Shown piece after piece: positions 6,594 to 15,090 of a stretch of 64,000 nt of DNA (positions are counted from its first letter, which is position 1; each line of letters opens with the position of its first letter). The stretch comes from Betaproteobacteria bacterium SCN1. Lineage in GTDB: Bacteria; Pseudomonadota; Gammaproteobacteria; Burkholderiales; Thiobacillaceae. The notes under the pieces are model-generated. The model was not told the DNA's origin, ran no database searches, and was given only the letters and a program-made list of their open reading frames with translations. The translations under genes and the position numbers were made by a program. The stretch spans positions 434,001 to 498,000 of the forward strand of contig WBSF01000008.1 in NCBI GenBank assembly GCA_008923315.1, given 5' to 3'.

Positions 6594-8322
6594 AGTCCGT
6601 TCGACGCTGAGGCTGCACCAGGCCGCCGTGGCCCTGCAGTTCGCCCGGACCGGCGCGATTCCGGAAGCCGTCGGGCACTGTCCGGCCGAAACCGAATACT
6701 GCCCGCATTTCCATTCCTACGAAAAAGACCTGCTCTCGCACGCCTTCCGTACCCCGCCCCCGGTACGCTCCTACTGCGTGCCCCACACCGCAGGCGAGGC
6801 GGAGCCGGTCTATGTGCTCGATGCACATCTGCGACTGCCGCGCCGTCTGCGCTTCCGCACCGAGGGCGAAACACTCGAACGCCACCGCCTCGGCCCCGAC
6901 ATCCTGCCAGTGTCGCTGTCGTTCAACCGCAGCGACTTTCTGCAATCGGGCCGCAGCATCCTCAACCTGGTGGTGCACATCGACCAGCGGGCCAGCGGCG
7001 CGGCGTTCGGCGAATACGAACTGCTCTGCCTCGGCAAGCTCTGGTGCGCCCCCGACGAAAGCGAAACCTGGCTCATCGAAGGCGACGACGAAGGCGTGTG
7101 GTTCGAGATCGGCGACGCGCGCCTGCGCCCCCACGAGGTCGCCGCACGCTATCTGGGCGCCGTCAGCGACCGCCCCATCGGCGGCTGCCTGCAGATCGTA
7201 TTCAGCGAATGCGGCGACGAGGCGCTGGCCTGCACCGTCGCCGAGGGCCCGAACGCAGTCACCACCCGCGAACTGATCGACGCATTGAACGCCATCCAGC
7301 AAGAGGGGGCTGCCCCTCCGGCACGGCAGCTGCATCCCGCGCTCAACGCCGTCGGCTGCCTGCTGCAGAACATTCTCGATCTGGAAAACGTCGATCTGAA
7401 CGAACTGGAGGACATGCTCGACGGCGTCAATACCTCGCGCAGCGCGGTCACCGCGATCCATCGCAACACGCTGTTCTCGATCACCGTCAACGACCGGCTG
7501 TTCGACGACGTTGCCGATACGCTCGGCATGAGCCCCTATCTTCTGCTGCCGCAGGCGGCCCTGCTGCACAACGAATGCGTGCTGTTCGAGGCCAGCGCGC
7601 TGCTACGGCAGGCCGACGGCGTGGAAGCTGCCCTGCAGCGGCCCGAGGCCCGCGACGCCATCCGCCAGCGGCTGATCGACAGCCTGCATGGCGATCCGCT
7701 CGACGACCTGCCCGGCGGACCCGACCGCCTGATCCGGATCACGGTCAAATGGCTGTGGAAGCGCTACCGACGCAGCCTGGCCCGCAGGAACCGCAGCCTG
7801 CCGCACAACGTCGACGCCTTCCTGGCCGAGCTCGACCTGGCAATCGTCGAAGGCCTGTCCGCCCACGCACGCGCCCGGCTCAGCACCCTGCTCGACCGCG
7901 ACATGCTCGGCAACCTCTTCCAGTACGTGTCGGAACGCTGGATCTTCGATGAAGGCAGCCTGGACCGCGGCCTCGACAGCCTGCTCGACGTGCTGCGCAA
8001 ACGCGCCGACAACCTCGATACTGCGCTGGCCGCCGCCGAGGCGCGCCAGAGCGAATGGCGCAACAGCAATTACGCGGTCATCGGTCTGGTCTTCACGCTG
8101 TATACCGTGATTCCGTTCGAAGGCCTGATCGGGCAGTTGCCGGGCACGACCGGCGGCGACGATCTCAACCCCTTCGGCCTGCTGCTGCTGATGGCCGCCG
8201 GCCTCGCGCTGGTGACCTCGCTCCTGTGGCGGCGAATACTCGTGCTGATCTACATGCGCGCGCTCGGCCACGTGGCGCGCAAGCTCGGCCCCGAGGAGCT
8301 GCTGGCCGCACCGGCTTCCTGA
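6580..8322 (+). CDS. Large protein of unknown function with two C-terminal membrane helices
   Basis: About 580 residues from an ATG that overlaps the end of the GNAT gene; the open frame extends to 6529 but the preceding gene occupies that stretch. The N-terminus has CPAETEYCPHFHSYEKD at about 34-50, with Cys and His spaced like a metal site. A long acidic/helical body follows. Near the C-terminus a coiled-coil-like stretch (LDTALAAAEARQSEWR) leads into two TM helices (YAVIGLVFTLYTVIPF and FGLLLLMAAGLALVTSLLW) and a short basic tail. The long soluble N-terminus, helical stalk and two C-terminal TMs recall the CorA topology, but I do not see the GMN motif, so this is resemblance only. Function unknown. 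Confidence 0.7.
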   Translation: MSPPEVRSTLRLHQAAVALQFARTGAIPEAVGHCPAETEYCPHFHSYEKDLLSHAFRTPPPVRSYCVPHTAGEAEPVYVLDAHLRLPRRLRFRTEGETLERHRLGPDILPVSLSFNRSDFLQSGRSILNLVVHIDQRASGAAFGEYELLCLGKLWCAPDESETWLIEGDDEGVWFEIGDARLRPHEVAARYLGAVSDRPIGGCLQIVFSECGDEALACTVAEGPNAVTTRELIDALNAIQQEGAAPPARQLHPALNAVGCLLQNILDLENVDLNELEDMLDGVNTSRSAVTAIHRNTLFSITVNDRLFDDVADTLGMSPYLLLPQAALLHNECVLFEASALLRQADGVEAALQRPEARDAIRQRLIDSLHGDPLDDLPGGPDRLIRITVKWLWKRYRRSLARRNRSLPHNVDAFLAELDLAIVEGLSAHARARLSTLLDRDMLGNLFQYVSERWIFDEGSLDRGLDSLLDVLRKRADNLDTALAAAEARQSEWRNSNYAVIGLVFTLYTVIPFEGLIGQLPGTTGGDDLNPFGLLLLMAAGLALVTSLLWRRILVLIYMRALGHVARKLGPEELLAAPAS

Positions 8323-8334
8323 ACGGTCCCGTCC

Positions 8335-8817
8335 ATGTCCAGCCTCTCGACCTGCCTCTGTTTCGACTATGAAGCCGAGGATGCCGTCGCTTTTTATGCC
8401 GCGGTGTTCGGCGACGACTGCCGCGTCGGCAGCTTCACGCGCTACGGCGAAAACGAGATCGGCGGCGCGGCCGGCAGCATGCGTACCGTGAGTTTCACAC
8501 TGTTCGGCCAGCCCTGCCTCGCGGTCAACGGCGGCCCGCATTTCGCGTTCAACGACAGCGTGTCCTTCATTGTCCACTGCGACACCCAGGCGGATATCGA
8601 CCGCCTGTGGGCGGCGCTGACCGCAGACGGCGGGCAGCCCGTCCGATGCGGCTGGCTGAAGGACAAATTCGGCCTGCCCTGGCAGATCGTGCCGCGTCAG
8701 CTCGGCGAATGGATGCAGGATGCCGATCCGGCACGCGCACAGCGCGTCATGCAGGCCGTGCTCGGCATGGTGAAGCTCGACCTGGCCACCCTGAAACAGG
8801 TCTATGAGCAAGACTGA
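8335..8817 (+). CDS. VOC/PhnB-like protein (3-dmu-9_3-mt domain)
   Basis: A 160-residue protein of the PhnB-like branch of the vicinal-oxygen-chelate superfamily. Recognisable elements are the opening LSTCLCFDYEAEDAVAFYAAVFG, the central SFTLFGQPCLAVNGGPHFAFN, and the closing WLKDKFGLPWQIVP. Members have a beta-alpha-beta-beta-beta fold, often without a proven reaction. It starts 12 bp after the membrane-protein gene and overlaps the sigma-factor gene by 14 bp. PhnB-like and YCII/DGPF proteins are recurrent partners of ECF sigma factors of this type, which supports a functional link. Confidence 0.85.
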   Translation: MSSLSTCLCFDYEAEDAVAFYAAVFGDDCRVGSFTRYGENEIGGAAGSMRTVSFTLFGQPCLAVNGGPHFAFNDSVSFIVHCDTQADIDRLWAALTADGGQPVRCGWLKDKFGLPWQIVPRQLGEWMQDADPARAQRVMQAVLGMVKLDLATLKQVYEQD

Positions 8818-10084
8818 GCACGAGGCGCACAAGGCCATCGAAGCCATCTGGCACATCGAATCGGCCAGAGTCACCGCCGCCGCTGCGCGTCTCACCCACG
8901 ATCTGGGCCTGGCCGAGGAATGCGCGCAGGATGCCCTGGTCGCCGCCCTCGAACGCTGGCCACGCGAAGGGGTGCCGGACAAACCCGGTGCATGGCTCAC
9001 CACCGCCGCCAAGCACCGCGCGCTGGACCATTTGCGGCATCAGGCACAGGCAGCCCCCAAACATGCCGAACTCGCCGTCGAAATCGACATGCAGCACGCG
9101 ATCAAATCGGCCGATTTCGCGGACATGGTCGACGCGGCACTCGACGATGCCATCGGCGACGACCTGCTGGGATTGCTCTTTACGGCCTGCCACCCCGTGC
9201 TGTCGCCCGACGCGCGCGCCGCGCTGACCCTGAAGACCGTCGCCGGCCTGAGCACCGACGAAATCGCCCGCGCCTACCTCAAGCCCGAGCCGACCATCGC
9301 CCAGCGCATCGTGCGCGCCAAGCGCACCCTGGCCGAGGCGGGCGTCGCCTACGAAGTGCCGCGCGGCGACGCACTCGCGGCGCGACTCGCCTCCGTGCTC
9401 GAAGTCGTCTATCTCATTTTCAACGAAGGCTATGCCGCCACCGCCGGGGACGACTGGATGCGCCCCGACCTCTGTGCCGACGCGCAGCGTTTGGGACGCA
9501 TCCTCGCTGACCTGATGCCGGGCGAAGCCGAAGTACACGGCCTGCTCGCGCTGATGGAAATCCAGGCCTCGCGGCTGGGTGCGCGCGTCGACGCCAAGGG
9601 CGAACCCATTCTGTTGCCGGACCAGGACCGCACACGCTGGGACCGCCTGCTGATCCGGCGCGGTCTGGCCGCGCTCGACCGTGCGCAGGCCCTGCCCGGG
9701 CCGCCCGGCCCTTACACCCTGCAGGCGGCCATCGCGGCCTGCCACGCCCGCGCCGCCACGGCCGATGCTACCGACTGGGCCCGCATCGCCACGCTCTACG
9801 ATGCGCTCGCCCAGGTTGTCGTTTCGCCCGTCGTCGCGCTCAACCGCGCGGTTGCCAACGGCATGGCACATGGCCCGGCCGCCGGCCTCGAACAGGTCGA
9901 TGCCCTGCTCGCCGAGCCTGCGCTGACGCACTACCACCTGCTACCCAGCGTGCGCGGCGACCTGCTCGTCCGCCTCGACCGCATCGAAGAAGCGCGCGCG
10001 GAATTCGAGCGCGCAGCTGCGCTCGCGCGGAACGCGCGCGAACGCGCACTGCTGCTGGCGCGTGCGGCAGCCTGCAGAAAATGA
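8804..10084 (+). CDS. ECF42-type RNA polymerase sigma factor with C-terminal TPR-like extension
   Basis: A 426-residue protein. Residues about 1-90 form sigma region 2 (LAEECAQDALVAALERWP and AWLTTAAKHRALDHLR), and about 125-180 form region 4 (LLGLLFTACHPVLSPDARAA, STDEIARAYLKPEPTIAQR). The remaining 240 residues form the helical DUF6596/TPR-like extension that defines the ECF42 group, including LLALMEIQASR and the NRAVANG repeat unit. No anti-sigma gene is next to it; in ECF42 the extension is thought to regulate activity. It is the last gene of a five-gene run and overlaps the VOC gene. Targets are unknown. Confidence 0.9.
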   Translation: MSKTEHEAHKAIEAIWHIESARVTAAAARLTHDLGLAEECAQDALVAALERWPREGVPDKPGAWLTTAAKHRALDHLRHQAQAAPKHAELAVEIDMQHAIKSADFADMVDAALDDAIGDDLLGLLFTACHPVLSPDARAALTLKTVAGLSTDEIARAYLKPEPTIAQRIVRAKRTLAEAGVAYEVPRGDALAARLASVLEVVYLIFNEGYAATAGDDWMRPDLCADAQRLGRILADLMPGEAEVHGLLALMEIQASRLGARVDAKGEPILLPDQDRTRWDRLLIRRGLAALDRAQALPGPPGPYTLQAAIAACHARAATADATDWARIATLYDALAQVVVSPVVALNRAVANGMAHGPAAGLEQVDALLAEPALTHYHLLPSVRGDLLVRLDRIEEARAEFERAAALARNARERALLLARAAACRK

Positions 10085-10109
10085 TTCAGAGGGGAAGACG
10101 CTGATGGAG

Positions 10110-10200
10110 TGGCGGAGAGGGGGGGATTCGAACCCCCGTCAGGGTATTACCCTGAACACGCTTTCCAGGCGTGCGACTTAAACCGCTCATCCACCTCTCC
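10110..10200 (-). tRNA. tRNA-Ser (GGA anticodon)
   Basis: On the minus strand the acceptor GGAGAGG pairs with CCTCTCC followed by G and an encoded CCA. The anticodon stem is CACGC/GCGTG around CTGGAAA, giving anticodon GGA. A long variable arm (TCAGGGTAATACCCTGA) is typical of tRNA-Ser, and the T-loop contains TTCGAAT. The length including CCA is 91 nt. Confidence 0.97.
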
Positions 10201-10287
10201 GCGAAGCCGCGCATCATACCGGAAGCCCCTCCCTGCGGCAATTGCGCGACACCGCGTCTGCTTTGGGCAACAAAATCGTGCACGAAG

Positions 10288-10317
10288 CCCTTGAAACAGG
10301 CTTTTTCGTCCCCACCT
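10288..10317 (+). promoter_or_regulatory. Sigma-32 heat-shock promoter upstream of grpE
   Basis: CCTTGAAA (ending at 10296), a 13-nt spacer, then CCCCACCT (10310-10317) fits the sigma-32 consensus CTTGAAA-N11-16-CCCCATNT closely. Transcription would start about 22 nt before the grpE ATG. Confidence 0.85.
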
Positions 10318-10345
10318 GCGCGCGAGAACCGAATCAGGAGCCCCC

Positions 10346-10882
10346 ATGCAGGACGAAATCAAGACCGAGACCCCTGACACTGCGCCGGCCGGTGCCCAGG
10401 CACACGAAAAGGACATCATGCCAAGTCTGGAAGAGCAGCTCCAGGCCGCCGAACAGGTGGCCGCCGAGCATCACGACGCCTGGCTGCGCGCCAAGGCCGA
10501 AACCGAGAACATGCGCCGCCGCGCCGCCGAGGAAGCCGACAAGGCGCGCAAATTTGCCGTGGAAGGCTTCGCCAGCGAACTGCTCGCCGTGAAGGACAGC
10601 CTGGAAGCCGCACTGGCCGACGCCTCGGCCAGCACCGAGAAGCTGCGCGAAGGCGTGGAACTTACGTTGAAGCAGCTGTCTGCCGCTTTCGGCAAATACC
10701 AGCTTTACGACGTCGACCCGATCGGCGACAAATTCGACCCGCACCTGCATCAGGCCATCCAGGTGGTCGAATCCGACCAGCCGGCCAACACCGTGGTCAC
10801 CGTACTGCAGAAAGGCTACCGCCTGCACGAGCGTACGCTGCGCCCCGCCCTGGTGCTGGTCGCCAAGGGCAAGGATGCCTGA
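10346..10882 (+). CDS. grpE: GrpE nucleotide exchange factor
   Basis: A 178-residue protein that releases ADP from DnaK. The long N-terminal coiled coil runs to about residue 90 ([38 protein letters not shown]). The C-terminal beta-wing has [12 protein letters not shown] and [21 protein letters not shown], the family signature. CAGGAG precedes the ATG. It lies 70 bp upstream of dnaK, and each gene has its own sigma-32-type promoter. Confidence 0.97.
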   Translation: MQDEIKTETPDTAPAGAQAHEKDIMPSLEEQLQAAEQVAAEHHDAWLRAKAETENMRRRAAEEADKARKFAVEGFASELLAVKDSLEAALADASASTEKLREGVELTLKQLSAAFGKYQLYDVDPIGDKFDPHLHQAIQVVESDQPANTVVTVLQKGYRLHERTLRPALVLVAKGKDA

Positions 10883-10886
10883 AACA

Positions 10887-10916
10887 CCCTTGAAATCAGG
10901 CCTCCGCCCCCCACAT
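10887..10916 (+). promoter_or_regulatory. Sigma-32 heat-shock promoter upstream of dnaK
   Basis: CCTTGAAA (ending at 10895), a 13-nt spacer, then CCCCACAT (10909-10916) starts right after the grpE stop. Element identity and spacing match the promoter before grpE. Confidence 0.85.
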
Positions 10917-10952
10917 TCGAAGCAATCCAAATCTATCTAGAAGGACATCATC

Positions 10953-12878
10953 ATGGGACGCATCATCGGTATCGACCTCGGCACCACCAACTCCTGCGTG
11001 GCCGTCATGGAAAACGGCACCCCCAAGGTCATCGAAAACGCGGAAGGCACGCGCACCACGCCGTCGATCATCGCCTATACGGACGACGGTGAAATCCTGG
11101 TCGGCGCGCCGGCCAAGCGCCAGGCCGTCACCAACCCGAAGAACACGCTCTATGCAGTCAAACGGCTGATCGGCCGCCGCTTCGAGGAGAAGGAAGTCCA
11201 GAAGGACATCGGCCTCATGCCCTACCGCATCGTCAAAGCCGACAACGGTGACGCCTGGGTGGAAGTGCGCGACAAGAAAATGGCGCCGCCGCAGATCTCC
11301 GCCGAAGTGCTGCGCAAGATGAAGAAGACCGCCGAGGACTACCTCGGCGAGGAAGTCACCGAGGCCGTCATCACCGTCCCCGCCTACTTCAACGACAGCC
11401 AGCGCCAGGCCACCAAGGATGCCGGCCGCGTCGCGGGCCTGGACGTCAAGCGCATCATCAACGAGCCGACCGCGGCCGCGCTCGCCTTCGGCATGGACAA
11501 GAAGGAAGGCGACCGCAAGATCGCCGTGTACGACCTCGGCGGCGGCACCTTCGACATTTCGATCATCGAAATCGCCGACCTCGACGGCGAGCACCAGTTC
11601 GAAGTGCTGTCGACCAACGGCGACACCTTCCTCGGCGGCGAAGACTTCGACCAGCGCCTGATCGACTACATCGCCGAAGAATTCAAGAAGGAGCAGGGCG
11701 TCGACCTGAAGAAGGACGTGCTCGCGCTGCAGCGCCTGAAGGAAGCCGCCGAGAAGGCCAAGATCGAACTGTCGTCCGCACAGCAGACCGAGGTCAACCT
11801 GCCCTACATCACGGCCGACGCCTCCGGACCCAAGCACCTGCAGGTGAAGATCACCCGCGCCAAGTTCGAGGCGCTGGTGGAAGACCTGATCGCCCGCTCG
11901 ATCGAGCCCTGCAAGATCGCACTCAAGGATGCCGGCCTGTCGACCTCGCAGATCGACGACGTGATCCTGGTCGGCGGCCAGACCCGCATGCCCAAAGTGA
12001 TCGATGCGGTAAAGGATTTCTTCGGCAAGGAACCGCGCCGCGACGTGAACCCGGACGAAGCCGTGGCCGTGGGTGCCTCGATCCAGGGCGGCGTGCTGAA
12101 GGGCGACGTCAAGGACGTATTGCTGCTCGACGTGACCCCGCTGTCGCTGGGCATCGAAACCCTGGGCGGCGTGATGACCAAGCTGATCCAGAAAAACACC
12201 ACGATCCCCACCAAGGCTTCGCAGGTGTTCTCGACCGCCGACGACAACCAGAACGCAGTGACCGTGCACGTGTTGCAGGGTGAACGCGAAATGGCTGCCG
12301 GCAACAAGAGCCTGGGCCAGTTCAATCTCACCGACATCCCGCCCGCGCCGCGCGGCATGCCGCAGATCGAGGTCACTTTCGACATCGACGCCAACGGCAT
12401 CCTGCACGTCTCGGCCAAAGACAAGGCGACCGGCAAGGAGAACAAGATCCGCATCCAGGCCAGCTCCGGCCTGAACGAGGACGAAATCCAGCGCATGGTC
12501 AAGGATGCCGAAGCCAACGCTGCCGAAGATCACAAGGCATTCGAACTGGCGACTGCCCGCAACCAGGCCGATGCCATGATCCACTCGGTCAAGAAAACAC
12601 TGGCCGAACACGGCGACAAGGTGACGGCGGAAGAAAAAACCGCCATCGAAGCCGCGATGAAGGAATGCGAAGACGCCGTGCGCGAAGGCGACAAGGACGC
12701 CATCGAAGCCAAGACCAACGCCCTGGCCCAGGCCAGCCACAAACTGGCCGAGAAGATGTACCAGGAAGAACAGGCCAAAGGCGGCGCGCAACCTGGCGCC
12801 GCCGACAATGGCGGCGGCCAGTCACCGGCCGATGACAATGTGGTCGATGCCGAATTCGAAGAGGTGAAGGACAAGTAA
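10953..12878 (+). CDS. dnaK: Chaperone DnaK (Hsp70)
   Basis: A 641-residue ATP-dependent chaperone of usual length. The ATPase domain begins with [16 protein letters not shown], and includes [15 protein letters not shown] and [15 protein letters not shown]. The substrate-binding domain follows the [20 protein letters not shown] linker. The helical lid ends in a Gly/Gln-rich tail and the conserved [12 protein letters not shown] Shine-Dalgarno (AGAAGGA) precedes the ATG. It works with GrpE upstream and DnaJ downstream. A probable terminator lies in the dnaK-dnaJ gap. Confidence 0.99.
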   Translation: MGRIIGIDLGTTNSCVAVMENGTPKVIENAEGTRTTPSIIAYTDDGEILVGAPAKRQAVTNPKNTLYAVKRLIGRRFEEKEVQKDIGLMPYRIVKADNGDAWVEVRDKKMAPPQISAEVLRKMKKTAEDYLGEEVTEAVITVPAYFNDSQRQATKDAGRVAGLDVKRIINEPTAAALAFGMDKKEGDRKIAVYDLGGGTFDISIIEIADLDGEHQFEVLSTNGDTFLGGEDFDQRLIDYIAEEFKKEQGVDLKKDVLALQRLKEAAEKAKIELSSAQQTEVNLPYITADASGPKHLQVKITRAKFEALVEDLIARSIEPCKIALKDAGLSTSQIDDVILVGGQTRMPKVIDAVKDFFGKEPRRDVNPDEAVAVGASIQGGVLKGDVKDVLLLDVTPLSLGIETLGGVMTKLIQKNTTIPTKASQVFSTADDNQNAVTVHVLQGEREMAAGNKSLGQFNLTDIPPAPRGMPQIEVTFDIDANGILHVSAKDKATGKENKIRIQASSGLNEDEIQRMVKDAEANAAEDHKAFELATARNQADAMIHSVKKTLAEHGDKVTAEEKTAIEAAMKECEDAVREGDKDAIEAKTNALAQASHKLAEKMYQEEQAKGGAQPGAADNGGGQSPADDNVVDAEFEEVKDK

Positions 12879-12911
12879 GAGGCCAGGAATCAGGGGACGG
12901 TATCCAGGGAG

Positions 12912-12938
12912 GGTCGCGCCACGCGGCCTTTCCTTTTT
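12912..12938 (+). terminator. Intrinsic terminator or attenuator after dnaK
   Basis: GGTCGCG (12912-12918) pairs with CGCGGCC (12922-12928), with one G-U pair, and is followed by TTTCCTTTTT. It lies between dnaK and dnaJ, where no separate heat-shock promoter is visible, so it probably reduces rather than abolishes dnaJ transcription. Confidence 0.6.
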
Positions 12939-12989
12939 CCCCGCCCCCCATCCCCTCGCCCCTATATCCCGAACCCTGGCCCCCGGAAA

Positions 12990-14102
12990 ATGAGCAAACG
13001 CGATTACTACGAAATCCTCGGCGTCGCCAAGAACGCTTCAGATGAGGAAATCAAGAAGGCCTACCGCAAGCTGGCCATGAAATTCCATCCCGACCGCAAC
13101 CCAGACGACAAGGGTGCGGAAGAGAAATTCAAGGAAGCGAAGCTGGCCTACGAAATCCTCTCGGATGCCGACAAACGCTCGGCCTACGACCAGTTCGGCC
13201 ATGCCGGCGTAGACCCGCAAGCTGGCATGGGCGGAGGATTCGGCAGCAACAGCGGGTTTGCAGACGCCTTTTCGGACATCTTCGGCGACATCTTCGGGGG
13301 CGGCAATCGACGCGAACGCGTCTATCGGGGCGCCGATCTGCGCTACAACCTGGAAATCGGCCTCGAAGAAGCCGCGCGCGGCACCGAGACGAAAATCCGT
13401 GTGCCCGCGCTGGAAGAATGCGCGACCTGCCACGGTAGCGGCGCCAAGCCCGGGACCCAGCCAACCACCTGCACCACCTGCGGCGGCCACGGACAGGTCC
13501 GTATCCAGCAGGGGTTTTTCTCCGTGCAGCAGACCTGCCCCCGTTGCGGTGGCACCGGCAAGATGGTGGCAGACCCCTGCCCCAGCTGCCATGGCGAAGG
13601 CCGGGTCAAGAAACACAAGACACTCTCGGTCAAGATTCCGGCCGGTGTCGACAGCGGCGACCGTATCCGGCTGGCCGGCGAAGGCGAAGCCGGTGTCAAC
13701 GGTGGGCCCGCGGGCGATCTCTATGTCGTCATCAGTCTGAAGGAGCACCCGGTTTTCAAACGGGATGGCGACGATCTGCATTGCGAAATGCCCATCAGTT
13801 TCGTGATCGCCGCGCTGGGTGGCGAAGTGGAAATTCCCACTCTGGACGGTCACGCCAAAATCAAGATTCCGGCCGAAACGCAGACCGGCAAGATATTCCG
13901 GCTGCGCGGCAAAGGCATCAAGGGCGTCCGCAGTCATGCACCGGGCGATCTGCTGTGCCACATGCTGGTCGAAACACCCGTGAATCTTTCGGAGCGCCAG
14001 CGCGAGCTGCTCCGCGAATTCGACAATCTCGCCTCGGGCCGCAACAACAACCCGCGCGCCCAATCCTTCATGGACAAGGTGAAGGCCTTCTTCAGCCAGT
14101 AA
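12990..14102 (+). CDS. dnaJ: Co-chaperone DnaJ (Hsp40)
   Basis: A 370-residue type-I J protein. The J domain contains the HPD tripeptide (KFHPDRNP). A Gly/Phe-rich linker follows ([14 protein letters not shown]). Four CxxCxGxG zinc repeats are present: [24 protein letters not shown] and CPSCHGEG. C-terminal substrate-binding and dimerisation domains complete the normal length. It stimulates DnaK ATP hydrolysis. It follows dnaK by 111 bp and probably depends on readthrough from the dnaK promoter. Confidence 0.98.
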   Translation: MSKRDYYEILGVAKNASDEEIKKAYRKLAMKFHPDRNPDDKGAEEKFKEAKLAYEILSDADKRSAYDQFGHAGVDPQAGMGGGFGSNSGFADAFSDIFGDIFGGGNRRERVYRGADLRYNLEIGLEEAARGTETKIRVPALEECATCHGSGAKPGTQPTTCTTCGGHGQVRIQQGFFSVQQTCPRCGGTGKMVADPCPSCHGEGRVKKHKTLSVKIPAGVDSGDRIRLAGEGEAGVNGGPAGDLYVVISLKEHPVFKRDGDDLHCEMPISFVIAALGGEVEIPTLDGHAKIKIPAETQTGKIFRLRGKGIKGVRSHAPGDLLCHMLVETPVNLSERQRELLREFDNLASGRNNNPRAQSFMDKVKAFFSQ

Positions 14103-14366
14103 GCCGGAAGCTTGCGCCCGAAACACATTCGGCGCGCAGACCGGGCAGAGGTCTCTCCGGCGCAACCTCCCCCGGATTCCGCTGCCCGACTGCCCTTGCA
14201 CCGTTCCGAAGCCAGATCGGCTCACGCCCGGCCTCAGATTTCCGACCCGAATACGGGCCCATCTGAGCCGTAAATTCCGCAAGGCGTTACCTTGACACCC
14301 TCGATCCTCTGACTGGTCTTTTCCGACCAGAACCGCCTGATGGCCATTGTCACCCCGAATCGCCAT
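14103..14366. other. Intergenic stretch between dnaJ and tetR
   Basis: No coding region is supported here. It contains a small inverted repeat CTGGTC/GACCAG (about 14313-14330) without a T-run, and a TTGACA hexamer near 14292 without a well-placed -10. The notable element is the operator palindrome that follows at 14367. Confidence 0.5.
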
Positions 14367-14400
14367 GCTATATAGTTAGTTAACTGACTAACTATATAGC
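14367..14400. promoter_or_regulatory. Perfect 14-bp-arm operator palindrome at the tetR start
   Basis: GCTATATAGTTAGT (14367-14380) and its exact reverse complement ACTAACTATATAGC (14387-14400) flank TAACTG. The palindrome ends 4 bp before the tetR ATG and contains TATATAG, which would serve as a -10 placing transcription start at or next to the ATG. This is the expected form of an autoregulatory TetR operator. Confidence 0.85.
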
Positions 14401-14404
14401 CGCT

Positions 14405-14998
14405 ATGAACCCGACGCACAGCAAAAGGGAACGTCTGACTGCCGCAGCCGCGACGCTGGTGCACCAGAAAGGCTTTTCCAACACCACGCTGGCCGATGTG
14501 GCCGAAATGGCGAAACTCCCGCTGGGCGGCATCTACTACTACTTCAAGACGAAAGACGCACTGGCCGAGGCCGTCACCGAACGCAGAGTCAGCGACATCG
14601 ACGCGCTGCTCGAAAAACTCGACCGCCTGCCGACTCCCCAGGCCCGCTTGAAGGCATTGGTCAACGTGTGGGCGGAAGATCGCGAGATCGATGCACTGTA
14701 CGGCTGCCCCATCGGCAGTTTGTGTTACGAACTGGCCAAGGGGCGCGGCCCCTTGAGCACGGTGGCCTCGCGCCTGTTCACCCATCTTCTGGCCTGGTCG
14801 GAAGCGCAATTCGGGCTCGCCGGTTTCACCAGGAAGCAGGCCAAAACCCACGCGCTACACCTGATTTCAGCGCTTCAGGGGATCAGCCTGGTTGCCAATG
14901 CCCTGGGAGACTCCGACGCGATCCTGAGCGAAACGCGATTCCTGACCGGCTGGCTGGACACACTTTCGAGAACACAAAAAAACGGCGGGCACGCCTGA
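14405..14998 (+). CDS. TetR/AcrR family transcriptional regulator
   Basis: A 197-residue repressor. The N-terminal helix-turn-helix (AAATLVHQKGFSNTTLADVA, then LPLGGIYYYFKTKDALAEAV) is canonical. The C-terminal ligand domain resembles the YxaF/LmrA-type, with a conserved Cys in GCPIGSL. The perfect palindrome directly upstream suggests autorepression. No Shine-Dalgarno fits between the palindrome and the ATG, so the mRNA may be leaderless. The downstream exported DsrE-like gene lies 92 bp away with its own ribosome-binding site, and is a likely co-regulated target. The inducer is unknown. Confidence 0.92.
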   Translation: MNPTHSKRERLTAAAATLVHQKGFSNTTLADVAEMAKLPLGGIYYYFKTKDALAEAVTERRVSDIDALLEKLDRLPTPQARLKALVNVWAEDREIDALYGCPIGSLCYELAKGRGPLSTVASRLFTHLLAWSEAQFGLAGFTRKQAKTHALHLISALQGISLVANALGDSDAILSETRFLTGWLDTLSRTQKNGGHA

Positions 14999-15090
14999 GC
15001 AGAACGGATTGCAGTGCGGCTTCGTGCGCAGCCGTGCGGCATTGTCAAACGCGCACATCACAACACTTAAATGTGGAGAGGAGAATATCG

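Noticed and set aside
13544-14266. Long open frame overlapping dnaJ in another frame
   Set aside because: It is a GC-rich shadow of dnaJ with low-complexity translation; many similar shadows exist across the window.
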